Below are positions 44,208 through 55,493 of a stretch of 64,000 nt of DNA, one piece after another (the stretch's first letter is position 1; each line of letters begins with the position of its first letter). The translations under genes were made by a program, and so were the position numbers. Source of the stretch: Tillus elongatus (lineage: Eukaryota > Arthropoda > Insecta > Coleoptera > Cleridae); assembly GCA_964006375.1 (NCBI GenBank), contig OZ023269.1, forward strand, positions 6,642,426 through 6,706,425, given 5' to 3'. The notes below the pieces were generated by a model that saw only the letters and a program-made list of their open reading frames with translations, did not search any database and was not told the origin of the DNA.

Positions 44208-47200
44208 GTAAGTAATTGTGCTACACTTTAATTATCAATATTTTATAAAGTACATTTTAGGTGGAAACCAGCGTGACCTGGCCAGAGCAAAAAACCAAAA
44301 AAAGCAGCAGGAATTGTCTAAAGGAAAACGAAATGATGGTTTAACGTTAGAGCAAAGAAAATATAGGTAAATAGTTATTAGTAAATAGCTAATACTTCTG
44401 TAGTCATTATAACAAAGCATTTTTAAGTGTAGATGTCAAGTATCAAGCCACTATACTCCATAATGCTTTTCTTGATATTTTTGACTCGTAAATGTTGTTT
44501 TAGTGTTAATAGCTACACATCTTTTAACCCCTAAAATGTAATAATAACTAACAAAGTTTCGCATTTTGTCATTGAACCTTTATTGTAGTTGGTGGATAAA
44601 TTTAGAATCATTCCTTGACATAACTATTGTTTCCAAAAAAATGTTTACTTTGCACAACTTGTTGCATTTTAACTGTTGCCTAAGTGAAAGCGTTATTGTT
44701 TATTTAGTTCCACTGCATTTGTTGAGACAATTATCACATCCCTGCAATAGTTTTGGGTAATCCTGTGTTGTAGACACCTCACTAGTAAACAAACAATTCG
44801 GGTGGAATCGGAACGCAGAAGTGGATGCTGGACGATGTGCACTGTTGCCAGATGAGTATTACCTTCAAATATAGAAAGAAATCAAGGGGTGAACAAATGT
44901 TTTTATAATGTAAATAAATTATGATATGGCGTAATTTGCATAAATCGATATTTGACATATTTTGCGGAAAGCAGTAGGAAAACGGAAATGTAAAAAGTTA
45001 GTTTTCAGCCATGGTGGTCCTGGGGAAAAAACGTTGGCCTCTGGACTCAAGAATACTGGGTTTAATCCCAGATCTTCCCTACACCCTTTTTAAGTACATC
45101 AGTAACATCAACAGAGGTTGTGCCATTCTGATTGAGCAAGGTAATCTGCACATTCTGCCCTTCCCAGGAGGCGTAAAGTCGTCGGTGCCGTGCCCATGCG
45201 ATGTTGGGTACGTTAAAGACCCAAATTTCCCGGACAGTGAGGTGAATGAATCACTTTAGTAAAGTCAATAAATACAACTGTATATGCTAATTGTATCCAG
45301 TATATTATTTTGAAAAGTCGACATGTTTCATGGTAATGAAGCAATTTCTACTGACAACTGTCGATGATAAACATAACCGAGAAAATGGCTCAAGATATGC
45401 TTCCCTTTGAAGTGTTTGTTTATATTTTAGTTTCCGACCTTAAATGAGTGTGAAAAGTGAATTAAGCAATCGGTATCCAGTATATTATTTTGAAAAGTCG
45501 CAATGTTTCATGGTAACGAAGCAATTTCTACTGACATTTGTCAGTAGAAATTGCTTCATTACCATGAAATATGTCGACTTTTCAGAATAATATACTGGAT
45601 ACCGTTTGCTATTGGCATATACAGTTGTATTTATTATCAGCAATTCGCAATGGAAATTGCTGCATTCACTTTACTAAAGTGATTCATTCACCTCACTGTC
45701 CGGGGAATTTGGGTCTTTAACGTGCCCAACATCGCATGGACACGGGACCGAAGGCTTTACGCTCCCTGGGAAGGCGGAACATGCAGATTACCTTGCTCAA
45801 TTAGAATGGCATAACCTCTCTTGATGTTACCGATGTACTTAAAAAGGGAGGAGAGTGGAAATCTGGGATTGAACCCAGCACCCTTGGGTCCAGAGGCCCA
45901 CGTTTTTTCCCCTGGACCACCATGACTGAAAATTAACTTTTTACATTTTCTACTGCTTTCCGCAAAATATGTCAAATATCGATTTATGTAGATGGCACCA
46001 TATTATAATTTATTTACATTATAAAAACATTTGTTCACCCCTTGATTTCCTTCTATATTTAAAATGACCCTTGGTAATACTCATCTGGCAACAGTGCACA
46101 TCTTTCAGCATCCACTTCTGCGCTCCGATTTCATCCGAATTGTTTGTTTACTAGTGAGGTGTCTACAATACAGGATTACCGAAGTTTATTTGTTCAACCT
46201 GTTTTATCGAGCAGTCTCTATGTATGTGTAGCAGTTATTCTCGTTTCTAGCAATTAACAAATGAAATTATGCATATATTAATAAAATTGTTTTGGTAAAT
46301 TTGCAGATTAGCTCTCTAACGCTTTTCAGAAAACTGTTTTCAGAAACCTGCCTAGGGTTCCCACTGGATAAACAAACCACAAGAAAAATTTCTTGTTCAC
46401 ACCCCCCAAGGAAGTTACGGGACCAGGAGTGAATAGGGGTGCCGAGCAGGGTAGGTAGTAAAAAGGAAATATGAGCAGAAAATGCGAAGAAAACGGGCTT
46501 AAAAGCTGTCTTTTTCACATCTTGAAGCCATATTCCCCTTAAAGCCTGCCTACCCTGCACAGCACCCCTATTCCCCCAGGTTCCGTAACTTCCTTGGCGG
46601 GTATGAACAAGACATTTTTCTTGTGGTTTATGCAACGCGGGTGGTTGTATGCACGCGAGAGGGGAAGGAAAATCCCCATGACATAGCATCCACCAACCCC
46701 CCACCCTGCCAAGAGTTGAACCGGGGGGGGGTCTGCTTTGTCGTAGGCATTTTCTTCCCCTGTCATGTGCATAAACCACAAAAAAAGTCTTGTTCATACC
46801 CCCCAAGGAAGTTATGGGACCTGGGACGAATAGGGGTGCTGTGCGGGGGTAGGCAGGGTTTAATGGGGATATGGCTTCAAATAGACAGTTTTCAAGCTGT
46901 TTTCTTCGCATTTTCTGCTCATATTTCCTTTTTACTACCTACCTCGCCCAGCACCTCTCCTAGTCCCGTAACTTTCTTAAGGGGTGTGAAAAAGAAATTT
47001 TTCTTGTGGTTTGTGCATCCAGGGGAGTCCTAGTAATGTTTCTGAAAATAATTTTTTGAAAAGCGTTCGGGAGATAATATGCAAATTTACCATTGTTTTT
47101 AAACACTTTGTATTGTTGAAATTTGTTAACATTAAGGTGAAATTTTGCAGATCTTCTCATGGTTAGGTTTCTGAATTTTTTTAGAAGCATGCTTAGAACC

Positions 47201-48443
47201 ACCCCTGTTTGCATGAGTCACAAGAGAAATGTGGTTTCAACCTCCAAGGGAGTTATGGCACCCGTACCTAAAAGTGGTGCTGGGTGGAACATTTAAAAGA
47301 ACATATAAATGCACAATGCGAAAAAGGCAGCTTATAGACGTCCAAGAGAAGAAATGAACTCCTACCAACCACCCCCTGAAATACCCTTTGCTTAAATAAA
47401 AAGCTAGAAGGGAAACCTACATTACAAAGCACCCGCAGAAATCATGGGAAAGATTTCCTAGAAAAACTAGGGTTAGGCCTGGGGGTAAGTAACATGCTTG
47501 GTTGGGGGGCGGTGGCAATTGGAAGGGGTTTCTTCTTCCCTTGAACTTCTGCAGTGGTGCACTTTGATGTGGTTTTCACTTTATCTGGCTTTTAAATTTA
47601 GACAACGGCGCTCTTTTGGGGAGAAATGGGTGGTGTAAGACAGAGGGCTGGTTGGAGGGAGGGAGTGATTGATGGGTTTTTTTCTTTCCTTTATAAGCTG
47701 TTTTTAGTGAATTTTCGTAGAAAAAAATCACTAATAGGGAGATCCCGACTTTTGAATTTTGAAATTTTTTTTTGCAAATGAACGCGAACTAGGACTCCTA
47801 GAACCCAAAACCCCTGTATGCATAAGTCACAACAGAAATGTGATTTAAACCTCCAAGGGAGTTATGGCACCCGTAGCTAACAAGGGTGCTGGGTGGAACA
47901 TTTAAAAGAAAATATAAATGCACATTGCGAAAAAGGCAGCTTAAAGACGTCCAAGAGAAGAAATGAACTCCTACCAACCACCCCCTGAAATACCCTTTGC
48001 TTAAATAAAAAGCTAGGAGAAGGGAAACCTACATTACAAAGCACCCGCAGAAATCATGGAAAAGATAACCTAGAAAAACTAGGGTTAGGCCTGGGGGTAA
48101 GTAACATGCTTGGTTGGGGGGCGGGTGCAATTGGAAGGGGTTTCTTCTTCCCTTGAACTTCTGCAGTGGTGCACCTTGATGTGGTTTTCACTTTCTCTGG
48201 CTTTTAAATTTAGACAACAGCGCTCTTTTGTGGAGAAATGGGTGGTGTAAGACAGAGGGCTGGTTGGAGGGAGGGAGTGGTTGATGGGTTTTTTTCTTTC
48301 CTTTGGTTTCTATAAGCTGTTTTTAGTGAATTTTCGTAGAAAAAAATTAGTAATGGGGAGATCTCGACTTTTGAATTTTGAATTTTTTTTTACAAATGAG
48401 CGCGAAATAGGACCCCTAGAACCCAAATCCGGGGTCAGTTTCA

Positions 48444-48525
<82 letters not shown>

Positions 48526-51202
48526 AAAAGACCTCATCAAACAGGGTTTCCACCCCGATGGTGTCCACTGTATGCATCGCAGAGGTAGGGACAACAAAAA
48601 AATCTTCATGCCCCTCATCATGACCAACCTCCCCAAGTCCGAAAGGTCCATTTTCGGCATCAAAACTGTGTGCAAACTCATCGTCAAGGTGGAGTTGCTA
48701 CACAAAAAGAACCTCCCGAACCAGTGCCATCGCTGCCAAAGGTTTGGTCACTCCCAACAGTCTTGTAGGGGAGCCCCCCGCTGTATGTGCACTCTCCCTT
48801 ATTACCACGATCAGTTTCACACAGCTGAAGTTGGTCGCGGGGAAAGTTCTGAACATTCTCCAAACTTCCCCTGATCTGCTGACGCTGATCACTTCCGCCA
48901 TCCCGCTAATCCCCGAAATCGTGTCAAGCTTCAAGAAGTAAATGATTTCTTGAAGAGAGCCACAATCCCTGTAGGTTGCATCATGGAATGCAAACTGACT
49001 AGCCTGCAAAAGAAATGAGCTCCAAGAATTCGCCCAGTGCTTAAAACTGGACATTATTCTAGTTGAGGAAACCAAAATGTGTCTTCCAACCAATCCGAAA
49101 CTCCCCAACTATACATTGTACCGCAATGACTGCACCACTTCCAGAGGTGGCGGCACGGCAGTGTATGTCAATACAAATATTGACCACCACCCTCTCAGTA
49201 AGCCAGCCCTGCAAAACATCGAGGCTATGCAAATCGTACTCAACACTTATTCTGCAGGCCCAATAAACCCCATTTCTGCATATAATCCTCCCCAAAAGAT
49301 AATTCTAGACGCCGACTTAAACCTCTTATTCGATACCAACCAGTCCATAATAATTGCTGGCGATGTAAATTCCAAACACCCCAATTGGCATTCTCGTAAT
49401 GCCAACACAAATAGGAAAATCCTCCAAGCCTATGTCGACAACCATGCAAATTGCACGGTTGACGCTCCCCAAATACCTACACAATTCGGCAGTGCAGGTC
49501 GACCCGACGTGCTCGACATAGTAATCATGTCGAACACCACCCTTCCCCAAGAAATAACAACCCTAAACAACCTCTCGTCGGACCATAACCCAGTCATATT
49601 GCAGCTCGGCGACGTCAGCGACGAACCTTAAAAACACCCTTGGCAATATTCCCGCAGCATCCCCGAACTCGAGAGTGCAGTGGATAATCTACAGTCCAAA
49701 ATTCAATGTTCTATCGAACATGCATCAAGGACGTACCCCGCCCCGAGCAATCTGCCACCATTTCCCTCTAGTATCAGAGAAATGATACTCGAAAAAAACC
49801 GCGTGCGTAGACAAGCTCAACCCACCGGAAACCCCACCGACAAACGAGACGCAAACAGACTCATCAAACAAGTACGATCCACCCTACAAGAAATCCGCAA
49901 CAATCGTTGGCAGGAGCGCCTGCAAACCCTGTCTACCCAAGACAATTCCATCTGGCAAATCGTTAAAGCTCTTCACTCCCAAAACCTTCCGATATCCCCA
50001 CTTCACGGCTGTAACGGTGTCGTATACACGGATGCGGAAAATGCTGCTGTATTCGCAAATCATCTGGAGTTGCAATTCAGCCTGAATTATAACAACGTTG
50101 ATCTGTCGCACGTAGCAAGACGCACCGCTACGTCAGTAGTGCGCTTGGCGCCACCCCAGACACAACTATCGAGCCCACAACTTTCGAAGAAGTTTCCCAA
50201 ATAATCAAATCATAAAGAAAATAGGAAAGCTCCGGGATACGATGGAATCTCCAACGTAGCCCTGAAAAACCTCCCCCGCAAAGCCGTGGTATTCGTAGCA
50301 AAGATCCGCTGTTCACTTAGAACAGAGGCCCATTAGCCTACTACCAGTCATCGGCAAAATCGCCGAAAAACTGATTCAGAAAAAGCTAGCTTCATTCACC
50401 TCAGAAAATCATATCCTCCCGGATGAGCAACGGCCGCAACACACATCAAGGCCCTTCAAATCATCCAGAACAAAATTCTTAGAATGGTTACCGGAGCGTC
50501 ATGGTTTGTCAGAAACAGTCAGATTCATTCTGATCTGGAAATGCCTTCGATACTTTAGTTCATAACTCAACTATCCACAACTCAGCTCGCAAAAGCCGCT
50601 TCTCACCCAAATGCTCTTCTCCATGGTGCCACCGACTACGACGTACAACTTCCACATAAGCATAAGCGTCCAAAACTGATACTTACCCGCTAACGCCCCT
50701 GCGGCAAAAACAGAATGGAACCTCACACCAATATCTGTCATTATCTGTACCTATTTAATTTTAAAACTTTCTAAACTGTGCCTCCCTCGCTTTAATTTAA
50801 GTTTAAATATTAAAATAAAAATTGTCGAGCAGTATTTACCAATTATTATTAATATCCATTCTACTCACCTCCTAACTATACTAATTTCATTCATTATTTT
50901 CCAATATTACAGTTAGATACTGATGCAAAAACACATACACAATGACTCAGGGTCTAAAATTCATATATTTCCATGAAAATCGCTACCAGAAAGCACTCGC
51001 CAGGACGTTTATATTTTTAAAAATTCATTAGTTTTATAATGTTGGGGGGTCGCTGATTAATTAAATTTTGATAAACATTTGGTGATTGTAGTTTAGCAAG
51101 ATGAGTAACTAATTTACCTTAATTTACAGGGATGCAGAAGTAATGAGAGAGAAACAACGTAAGAAAGCAGAAGTAAAACAGTCGGGCCAACCTTGTAAAT
51201 GA
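44201..51202 (+). CDS. SERF2: SERF family protein (small EDRK-rich factor), whole gene
   Basis: Exons 44201-44207, 44261-44366 and 51130-51202 join to 186 nt, 61 residues plus TGA. The protein begins [19 protein letters not shown], the SERF/4F5 signature. It continues through [18 protein letters not shown] to [19 protein letters not shown], rich in Glu, Asp, Arg and Lys. SERF/MOAG-4 proteins are small, charged and mostly disordered; they bind nucleic acids and promote amyloid aggregation. All three junctions are GT/AG: ATGACCC|GTAAGT, TTTTAG|GTGG, TATAG|GTAA and TTACAG|GGATG. Exon 1 is only seven coding bases and intron 1 is 53 bp. Intron 2 is 6.76 kb and holds foldback elements, a tandem duplication and a jockey-type LINE. 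AATAAA signals lie at 51259 and 51264. It is divergent from MTMR14 with about 3 kb between them. Identity is firm; SERF1 versus SERF2 cannot be resolved. Confidence 0.93.
44261..44366 (+). CDS. SERF2: SERF coding exon 2
   Basis: 106 nt from acceptor TTTTAG to donor GTAAAT. It encodes the conserved SERF core from Gly-Asn-Gln-Arg-Asp to Gln-Arg-Lys-Tyr and leaves AG to be completed to Arg by exon 3. Confidence 0.93.
44757..46179. mobile_element. Giant palindrome (foldback element) with SINE-like arms
   Basis: Arms of about 0.55-0.6 kb in inverted order, from GTAATCCTGTGTTGTAGACA (44757) to TGTCTACAATACAGGATTAC (46179). The centre near 45541 joins CAATTTCTACTGACA and TGTCAGTAGAAATTG with three bases between. 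Inside each arm is a diverged SINE (GGGTTTAATCCCAGA, GGAGGCGTAAAGTCGTCGGT, CATGCGATGTTGGGTAC). Arm divergence is visible (substitutions, indels), so it is not new. A 68 bp direct repeat (45293-45362 and 45473-45540) lies in the left arm. In SERF intron 2. Confidence 0.9.
46294..47091. mobile_element. Second foldback element
   Basis: Inverted arms of about 390 bp from GGTAAATTTGCAGATTA (46294) to GCAAATTTACC (47091), with centre near 46692. Matching blocks: CCCCAAGGAAGTTACGGGAC against GTAACTTCCTTGG, CATATTTCC and GGAAATATG, TAGGTAGTAAAAAGG and CCTTTTTACTACCTA. Each arm is itself roughly palindromic, giving a four-fold arrangement. A related piece lies at 58380-58640. Confidence 0.85.
47209..48430 (+). 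repeat. 0.6 kb tandem duplication ending in HP hairpins
   Basis: Unit 1 (47209-47816) and unit 2 (47817-48430) align throughout: AGTCACAA(G/C)AGAAATGTG, CCAAGGGAGTTATGGCACCC, GACGTCCAAGAGAAGAAATG, GTTAGGCCTGGGGGTAAGTA. Each ends with the HP hairpin GTGAATTTTCGTAG and GATCCCGACTTTTGAATTTT. Unit 2 runs into (TA)n. Confidence 0.92.
48447..48521. repeat. (TA)n microsatellite
   Basis: About 75 bp of TA between the HP block GGGGTCAGTTTCAA and LINE-C copy 2. Confidence 0.97.
48522..50817 (+). mobile_element. LINE-C copy 2 (jockey clade), ORF1 end to 3' end
   Basis: ORF1 C-terminus 48530-48800 has a PRE_C2HC-type region and the zinc knuckle [14 protein letters not shown] (C-x2-C-x4-H-x4-C). The EEP frame 49077-49631 reads [54 protein letters not shown]. 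Linker 49680-50204. The RT is short: [16 protein letters not shown], then deletions, [17 protein letters not shown] and a C-terminal remnant ending near 50700. The 3' end is AT-rich with no clear target duplication. In SERF intron 2, same strand as the gene. Confidence 0.9.
51130..51202 (+). CDS. SERF2: SERF coding exon 3 and stop
   Basis: 73 nt after TTTACAG. It reads [17 protein letters not shown] and ends SGQPCK-TGA. The charged C-terminal helix is typical of the family. The Cys near the end is unusual but harmless to the assignment. Confidence 0.93.
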
Positions 51203-51258
51203 AATTGTTATATTTCCATGATTTGTATTATTTATAGAATTGTTTTCATTTACTTAAT

Positions 51259-51269
51259 AATAAAATAAA
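51259..51269 (+). terminator. SERF poly(A) signals
   Basis: Two overlapping AATAAA hexamers at 51259-51264 and 51264-51269, 57 bp after the SERF stop codon. Confidence 0.7.
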
Positions 51270-51688
51270 GTATTGTAATCTTAAAAATAATGACTAGCAA
51301 TATTTATAAATTTGAGTAATAGCAGTAATAAAAGTAATAAAAGTATAATTTAAATATTTCTAGGGGTAAATGCCTCAGTAACAAAATGTATAAACTTTTA
51401 TACTTAACACTTCCATTGTTAGAAGCAGTAATTATCTTTTCAAATAAATCTTCTTACTTAGTGTTGTATATAACAAAATATCTTTTTCGTCTTTGTATTC
51501 ATTTGTAATGAAATTATAAAAAACAAATAAAAAATGTAAAATCATTCTCTGTGTCTCAGTCTCTAAAGTAAAATCTTTTATCCTTGTTTTTTGGCATGTT
51601 TATCTATTTTTTCACACGCTGTGTCGATCTTGCGGTCAAGAAAGACATCCACAGAGTTTAAATTTGTCAATTGCAACTAGTATAAGGT

Positions 51689-52044
51689 AGAACCTCAGTG
51701 GTTCAGGGGTAAGAACGTGTGCCTCTGAACCGAAGAGTACTGGGTTCGATCCCAGGGTATTCCTTTCACTTTTTCAGTACAAACTGTAAAATTAACATCA
51801 ACCGAAGTTCTGGCATTGTATTTGAGCAAGTTGAATGTCTGCACGTTCCGCCCCTCGGAGGGGGCGTAAAGCCGTCGGTCCCGTGTCCATGCGATGTTGG
51901 GCACGTTAAAGATCCCTACCCTCCTTACAGAAAGACAGGGATTCGGCAAAATTTCCAGGAGAGTGAGGTGAAACTGCTCCCTGGCGTCGGTGATTGGCCA
52001 TAGTCGCGGAAATAGGCCGACGTTAAAGAAACAAAACACACATA
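51689..52044 (+). mobile_element. tRNA-derived SINE copy 3, perfect target duplication
   Basis: Flanked by a perfect 15 bp duplication CAACTAGTATAAGGT (51674-51688, 52045-52059). The head CCTCAGTGGTTCAGGGGTAA, B box GGGTTCGATCCC, body GGGGGCGTAAAGCCGTCGGT and end GGCCGACGTTAAAGAAAC match the other copies. Likely the youngest copy here. Confidence 0.95.
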
Positions 52045-52062
52045 CAACTAGTATAAGGTGTG

Positions 52063-52133
52063 ACCAAATAGGCCAAGGGCTGCAGTGCTATCAGGGCGAC
52101 AAAGCCGCGGACGAGCCCTGAGGGAGAGAAGAA
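52063..52133 (+). mobile_element. LINE-B tail-only insertion
   Basis: GCAGTGCTATCAGGGCGACA, AAGCCGCGGACGAGCCCTGA and an AG/A tail. It directly follows the SINE target duplication. Confidence 0.85.
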
Positions 52134-52635
52134 AATGAGAGAAAAAAGTGTGGCCAAGATAACCGTAAAAGTACAAAAAGACTTTTAAATTACAACAAAA
52201 AGGCGCACAATCCAGGGGTCAACATTATGCTGTCATAACGCACTTGCTGCATCCAGAACTTCTTTTTTTAACGTTTGTCAGGTAAATGTCAAATTTTTTA
52301 TACTAAATAATAAATGCTGCCTAGCAAAAGGGATAACTTCTATAAAAAAGGATTTTTTTTACACAATCCTTTTGTAGAACTGTTGGCGGTAAATGAAAAT
52401 ACTGAGAAAATTTGCAAAAGTATGATTTTTGAAGATATAAAATTGTTTTGCCTAAATTTGCATAGAAAAACTAATTCGTTTGGGTTAGCGAACAGACTAA
52501 GCCAAACCGTTTATTAAAGGCGAGATGCAATACATTTAGATTTTAAACATTCACGTCTAATTCGTTGTCATTTGGAGAAATTTTACAGAGATTTTTTCTG
52601 GAGAAAATTCGCTAAAATTATTTTTTCTTGACAAA
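52134..52635. other. Mostly unassigned; CTGGACGC-type TIR end at 52234-52262
   Basis: CATAACGCACTTGCTGCATC CAGAA at 52234 matches the right end of the CTGGACGC modules; the opposite end is not present. The rest is AT-rich and unrecognised. Confidence 0.45.
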
Positions 52636-52738
<103 letters not shown>

Positions 52739-53026
52739 GGCACATTGAAAAAGAAACAGACCGATTTGTGTCCAGAGAAATTTTGTTTTAAGAAACGCTG
52801 AAACACGTCAATTTTAATATCGAGGGGGGACATGTTTTGGCATAAAACCCAACTTTGTCACATAACCCTTTAAGGGTGGTGATAACAACCCTTATATTTT
52901 AAATAGGGAACATGGGTCGATTGTTACATCATTTGAAAGCTCTTTCTTTTCTGAATTCAGCACACTAATTTTTTTGGAAGTTTTATCAACTCGTTTAAAA
53001 ATTATTCACAGTTCAAGATGCAAAAA

Positions 53027-53135
53027 CGCATTTCACTCATTCCGATAAGAAATGTGCTGATAGTCAATGTTTTGTTGGTTCGTAAACAAAAAATTGACTA
53101 TCAGAACATTTCTTATCGGAATGAGAGAAATGCGG
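53027..53135. repeat. Long hairpin upstream of the transposase
   Basis: Arms 53027-53068 and 53092-53135 are inverted with about 3 mismatches over 42 bp (CATTTCACTCATTCCGATAA and TTATCGGAATGAGAGAAATG), loop about 23 bp. A half-copy (TAGTGAATTTCTTATCACAA) lies after the ORF near 54337. Confidence 0.9.
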
Positions 53136-53198
53136 TTTATTATTTCAGTTTATCGGTCGGTTTGATACTTGATAGTACTACCGAAAATTAATTTCACA

Positions 53199-54281
53199 AT
53201 GGTATATTTTGTAGAAAAAAGAGTTGAAATAATTACTATTTTTTTCAAAAACGATGACTGTGCCAACCGTACCGCAAATTTGTTTAATGAACGACATCCG
53301 AACGGACATGTTAACAGAAAATACATTTTGGAATTAGTTGCAAAGTTTCCACAAAGTGATTCAGTAGCCAACAAAAAACGAGATCCTGAACGTGAATTTC
53401 CGGTTAAAAATGAGACTACTGAGATTGAAGTTTTAGGACAAATTGCTGCAGACACAACTTTGAGCACGAGAAAATTAGCCACTGTTTCAAACATCAAAAG
53501 AAGAACTATTCAGCGAATATTGAAGCATCATAAATTTCACGCGTATAAAATTCATCTTGTACAACAACTGAATGAAGATGATTTTGATCGGCGGCTGGAG
53601 TTTTGTGAAGTTATGACTGCACGAATAGCTGATAACGAGAACTTTCTGTTCAATATCTGTGTTTCAGACAAGTGTACGTTTTTATTAAACACTACAGTCA
53701 ATCGTCATAATTGTCGTTATTGGGCAGATAATAATCCAAGAAATTTTCACGAAGTTCACACTCAAACTCCACAGAAATTGAATATCTGGACCTGCATTTT
53801 TGGAGATCGTTTAATCGGACCCATTTTTCTTGATGGCAATTTGAGTGGCGAAACGTATTTGGAGTTACTAGAAGATATCGTTTACCCTCTACTAATTGAC
53901 ATTGTTGAACATGATGATCGCTATCAAGAAAATCAATTAGTGTTTCAAGATGGAGCTGCTCCGCATTTTTCACAATGTGTTGAGGAGTTTTTGAACAAAG
54001 AGTTTCCAGAGCAATGGATTGGGGGTAGAGGTGCTATTGAGTGGCCCCCTAGATCACCGGATTTAACTCCTTTAGACTTCTTTCTATGGGGCCATTTAAA
54101 GAGTAGAATTTACGCAACAGAACCGGAGTCTCTGGAAGAATTACGACGACGCATTGTTGAAGAATGGCGTCTAATAACTCCACAAATGCTCCAGAATGTC
54201 AGAGCTCGTTTTGAACAAAATTTGTACTTTTGTATGGAAGCTGGTGGTCAACAATTTGAATACTTATACTTAACTGAATAA
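53199..54281 (+). CDS. Mariner-like transposase, 360 aa, complete
   Basis: A DDE/D transposase would cut and paste this element at TA sites. The ATG at 53199 gives MVYFVEKRVEIITIFFKND, the usual start of this family's helix-turn-helix (DUF4817-type), followed by NLFNERHPNG. A second HTH reads LSTRKLATVSNIKRRTIQRI. Catalytic candidates are D157 (SDKCTF), D251 (FQDGAAPHF) and D293 (PDLTPLDFFLWG), with 41 residues between the last two (DD41D-like spacing). Other family blocks are YWADNNPRNFHEV and LDGNLSGETYLELL. Uninterrupted to TAA at 54279. An upstream in-frame TTG at 53169 is less likely as start. Sits midway between the TIRs. Confidence 0.93.
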   Translation: MVYFVEKRVEIITIFFKNDDCANRTANLFNERHPNGHVNRKYILELVAKFPQSDSVANKKRDPEREFPVKNETTEIEVLGQIAADTTLSTRKLATVSNIKRRTIQRILKHHKFHAYKIHLVQQLNEDDFDRRLEFCEVMTARIADNENFLFNICVSDKCTFLLNTTVNRHNCRYWADNNPRNFHEVHTQTPQKLNIWTCIFGDRLIGPIFLDGNLSGETYLELLEDIVYPLLIDIVEHDDRYQENQLVFQDGAAPHFSQCVEEFLNKEFPEQWIGGRGAIEWPPRSPDLTPLDFFLWGHLKSRIYATEPESLEELRRRIVEEWRLITPQMLQNVRARFEQNLYFCMEAGGQQFEYLYLTE

Positions 54282-54638
54282 ACATTTTCTAATGTTTGGT
54301 TTGGTTTTTAGTTTCTTTAACGAAAAATTGACTAGTTAGTGAATTTCTTATCACAATGAATTAAATACGTTCTTGCAACTCCAACTGTGAATAATTTTTA
54401 AACGAGTTGATAAAAAATTAGTGTGCTGAATTCAGAAAAGAAAGAGCTTTGAAATGATGTAACACTCGACCCATGTTCCCTATTTAAAATATAAGGGTTG
54501 TTATCACCACCCTTCAGGGGTTGATGTGACAAACTTGAGTTTTATGACAAAACATCTCCCCCTCAATATTAAAATGATGTGTTATTAAAAAAAAATCTCT
54601 GGACGCAAAACGGTCTGTTTCGTTTACAATGCGCCACC

Positions 54639-54641
<3 letters not shown>

Positions 54642-54702
<61 letters not shown>
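54642..54702. repeat. (TA)n microsatellite, right of mariner-like element
   Basis: About 60 bp of TA continuing the tract at 52636-52732. Confidence 0.97.
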
Positions 54703-54704
<2 letters not shown>

Positions 54705-55177
54705 TATGGTCGTAGTATTTTATTAATAAATTGATTTTGTTAATTATTTAATTAAGGGAGAACGTGTTCTCCCCTTACAAAAATTTAGGTCCCTTACTTA
54801 TTTGAGGAGAGACCTCAGTGCATAAATAAATTCGTTACCTACACATAATATAAGTGAGTGCCTGTAAATTAAAGTTGTAACTTGTATATTAGTGGTGCCA
54901 TCTATGAAGCAAACGGAGAGCAAAACACGAAATTTTATTTCCTTGAAGTTTATGCATTCAGGAATCTAAATGCTGGTTCAATTATTCAGTAATGCGGTGT
55001 GTCTAAATAGAGAATCAATTTTTAGAGTAATTTTTAAGTATTGTAAGTCTCTGAAAAGCAGTATTTTTCTTAAAATATGTGTTACTCGCAGGACTCAGGG
55101 ACATTTTATGAGAAACAAAAGTTGTGTCCAATACATTAAAGAGTTTAATTTAGTTCAATTTAGGTCTGCTTCTATTA
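54703..55177. other. Unassigned AT-rich spacer
   Basis: No exon or repeat family recognised. Confidence 0.4.
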
Positions 55178-55286
55178 GTGAATTTTCGTAGAAAAAATTA
55201 ACTAATGGGGAGATCCCAACTTTTGAATTTTGAAAAAAATTTTGCAAATGAGCGCGAACTAGGACCCCTAATATCCGGGGTCAGTT

Positions 55287-55493
<207 letters not shown>

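Noticed and set aside
46267..46911. 214-residue open frame on the minus strand
   Set aside because: Lies over the palindromic foldback; the mirrored arm gives overlapping frames on the other strand and no domain is recognisable.
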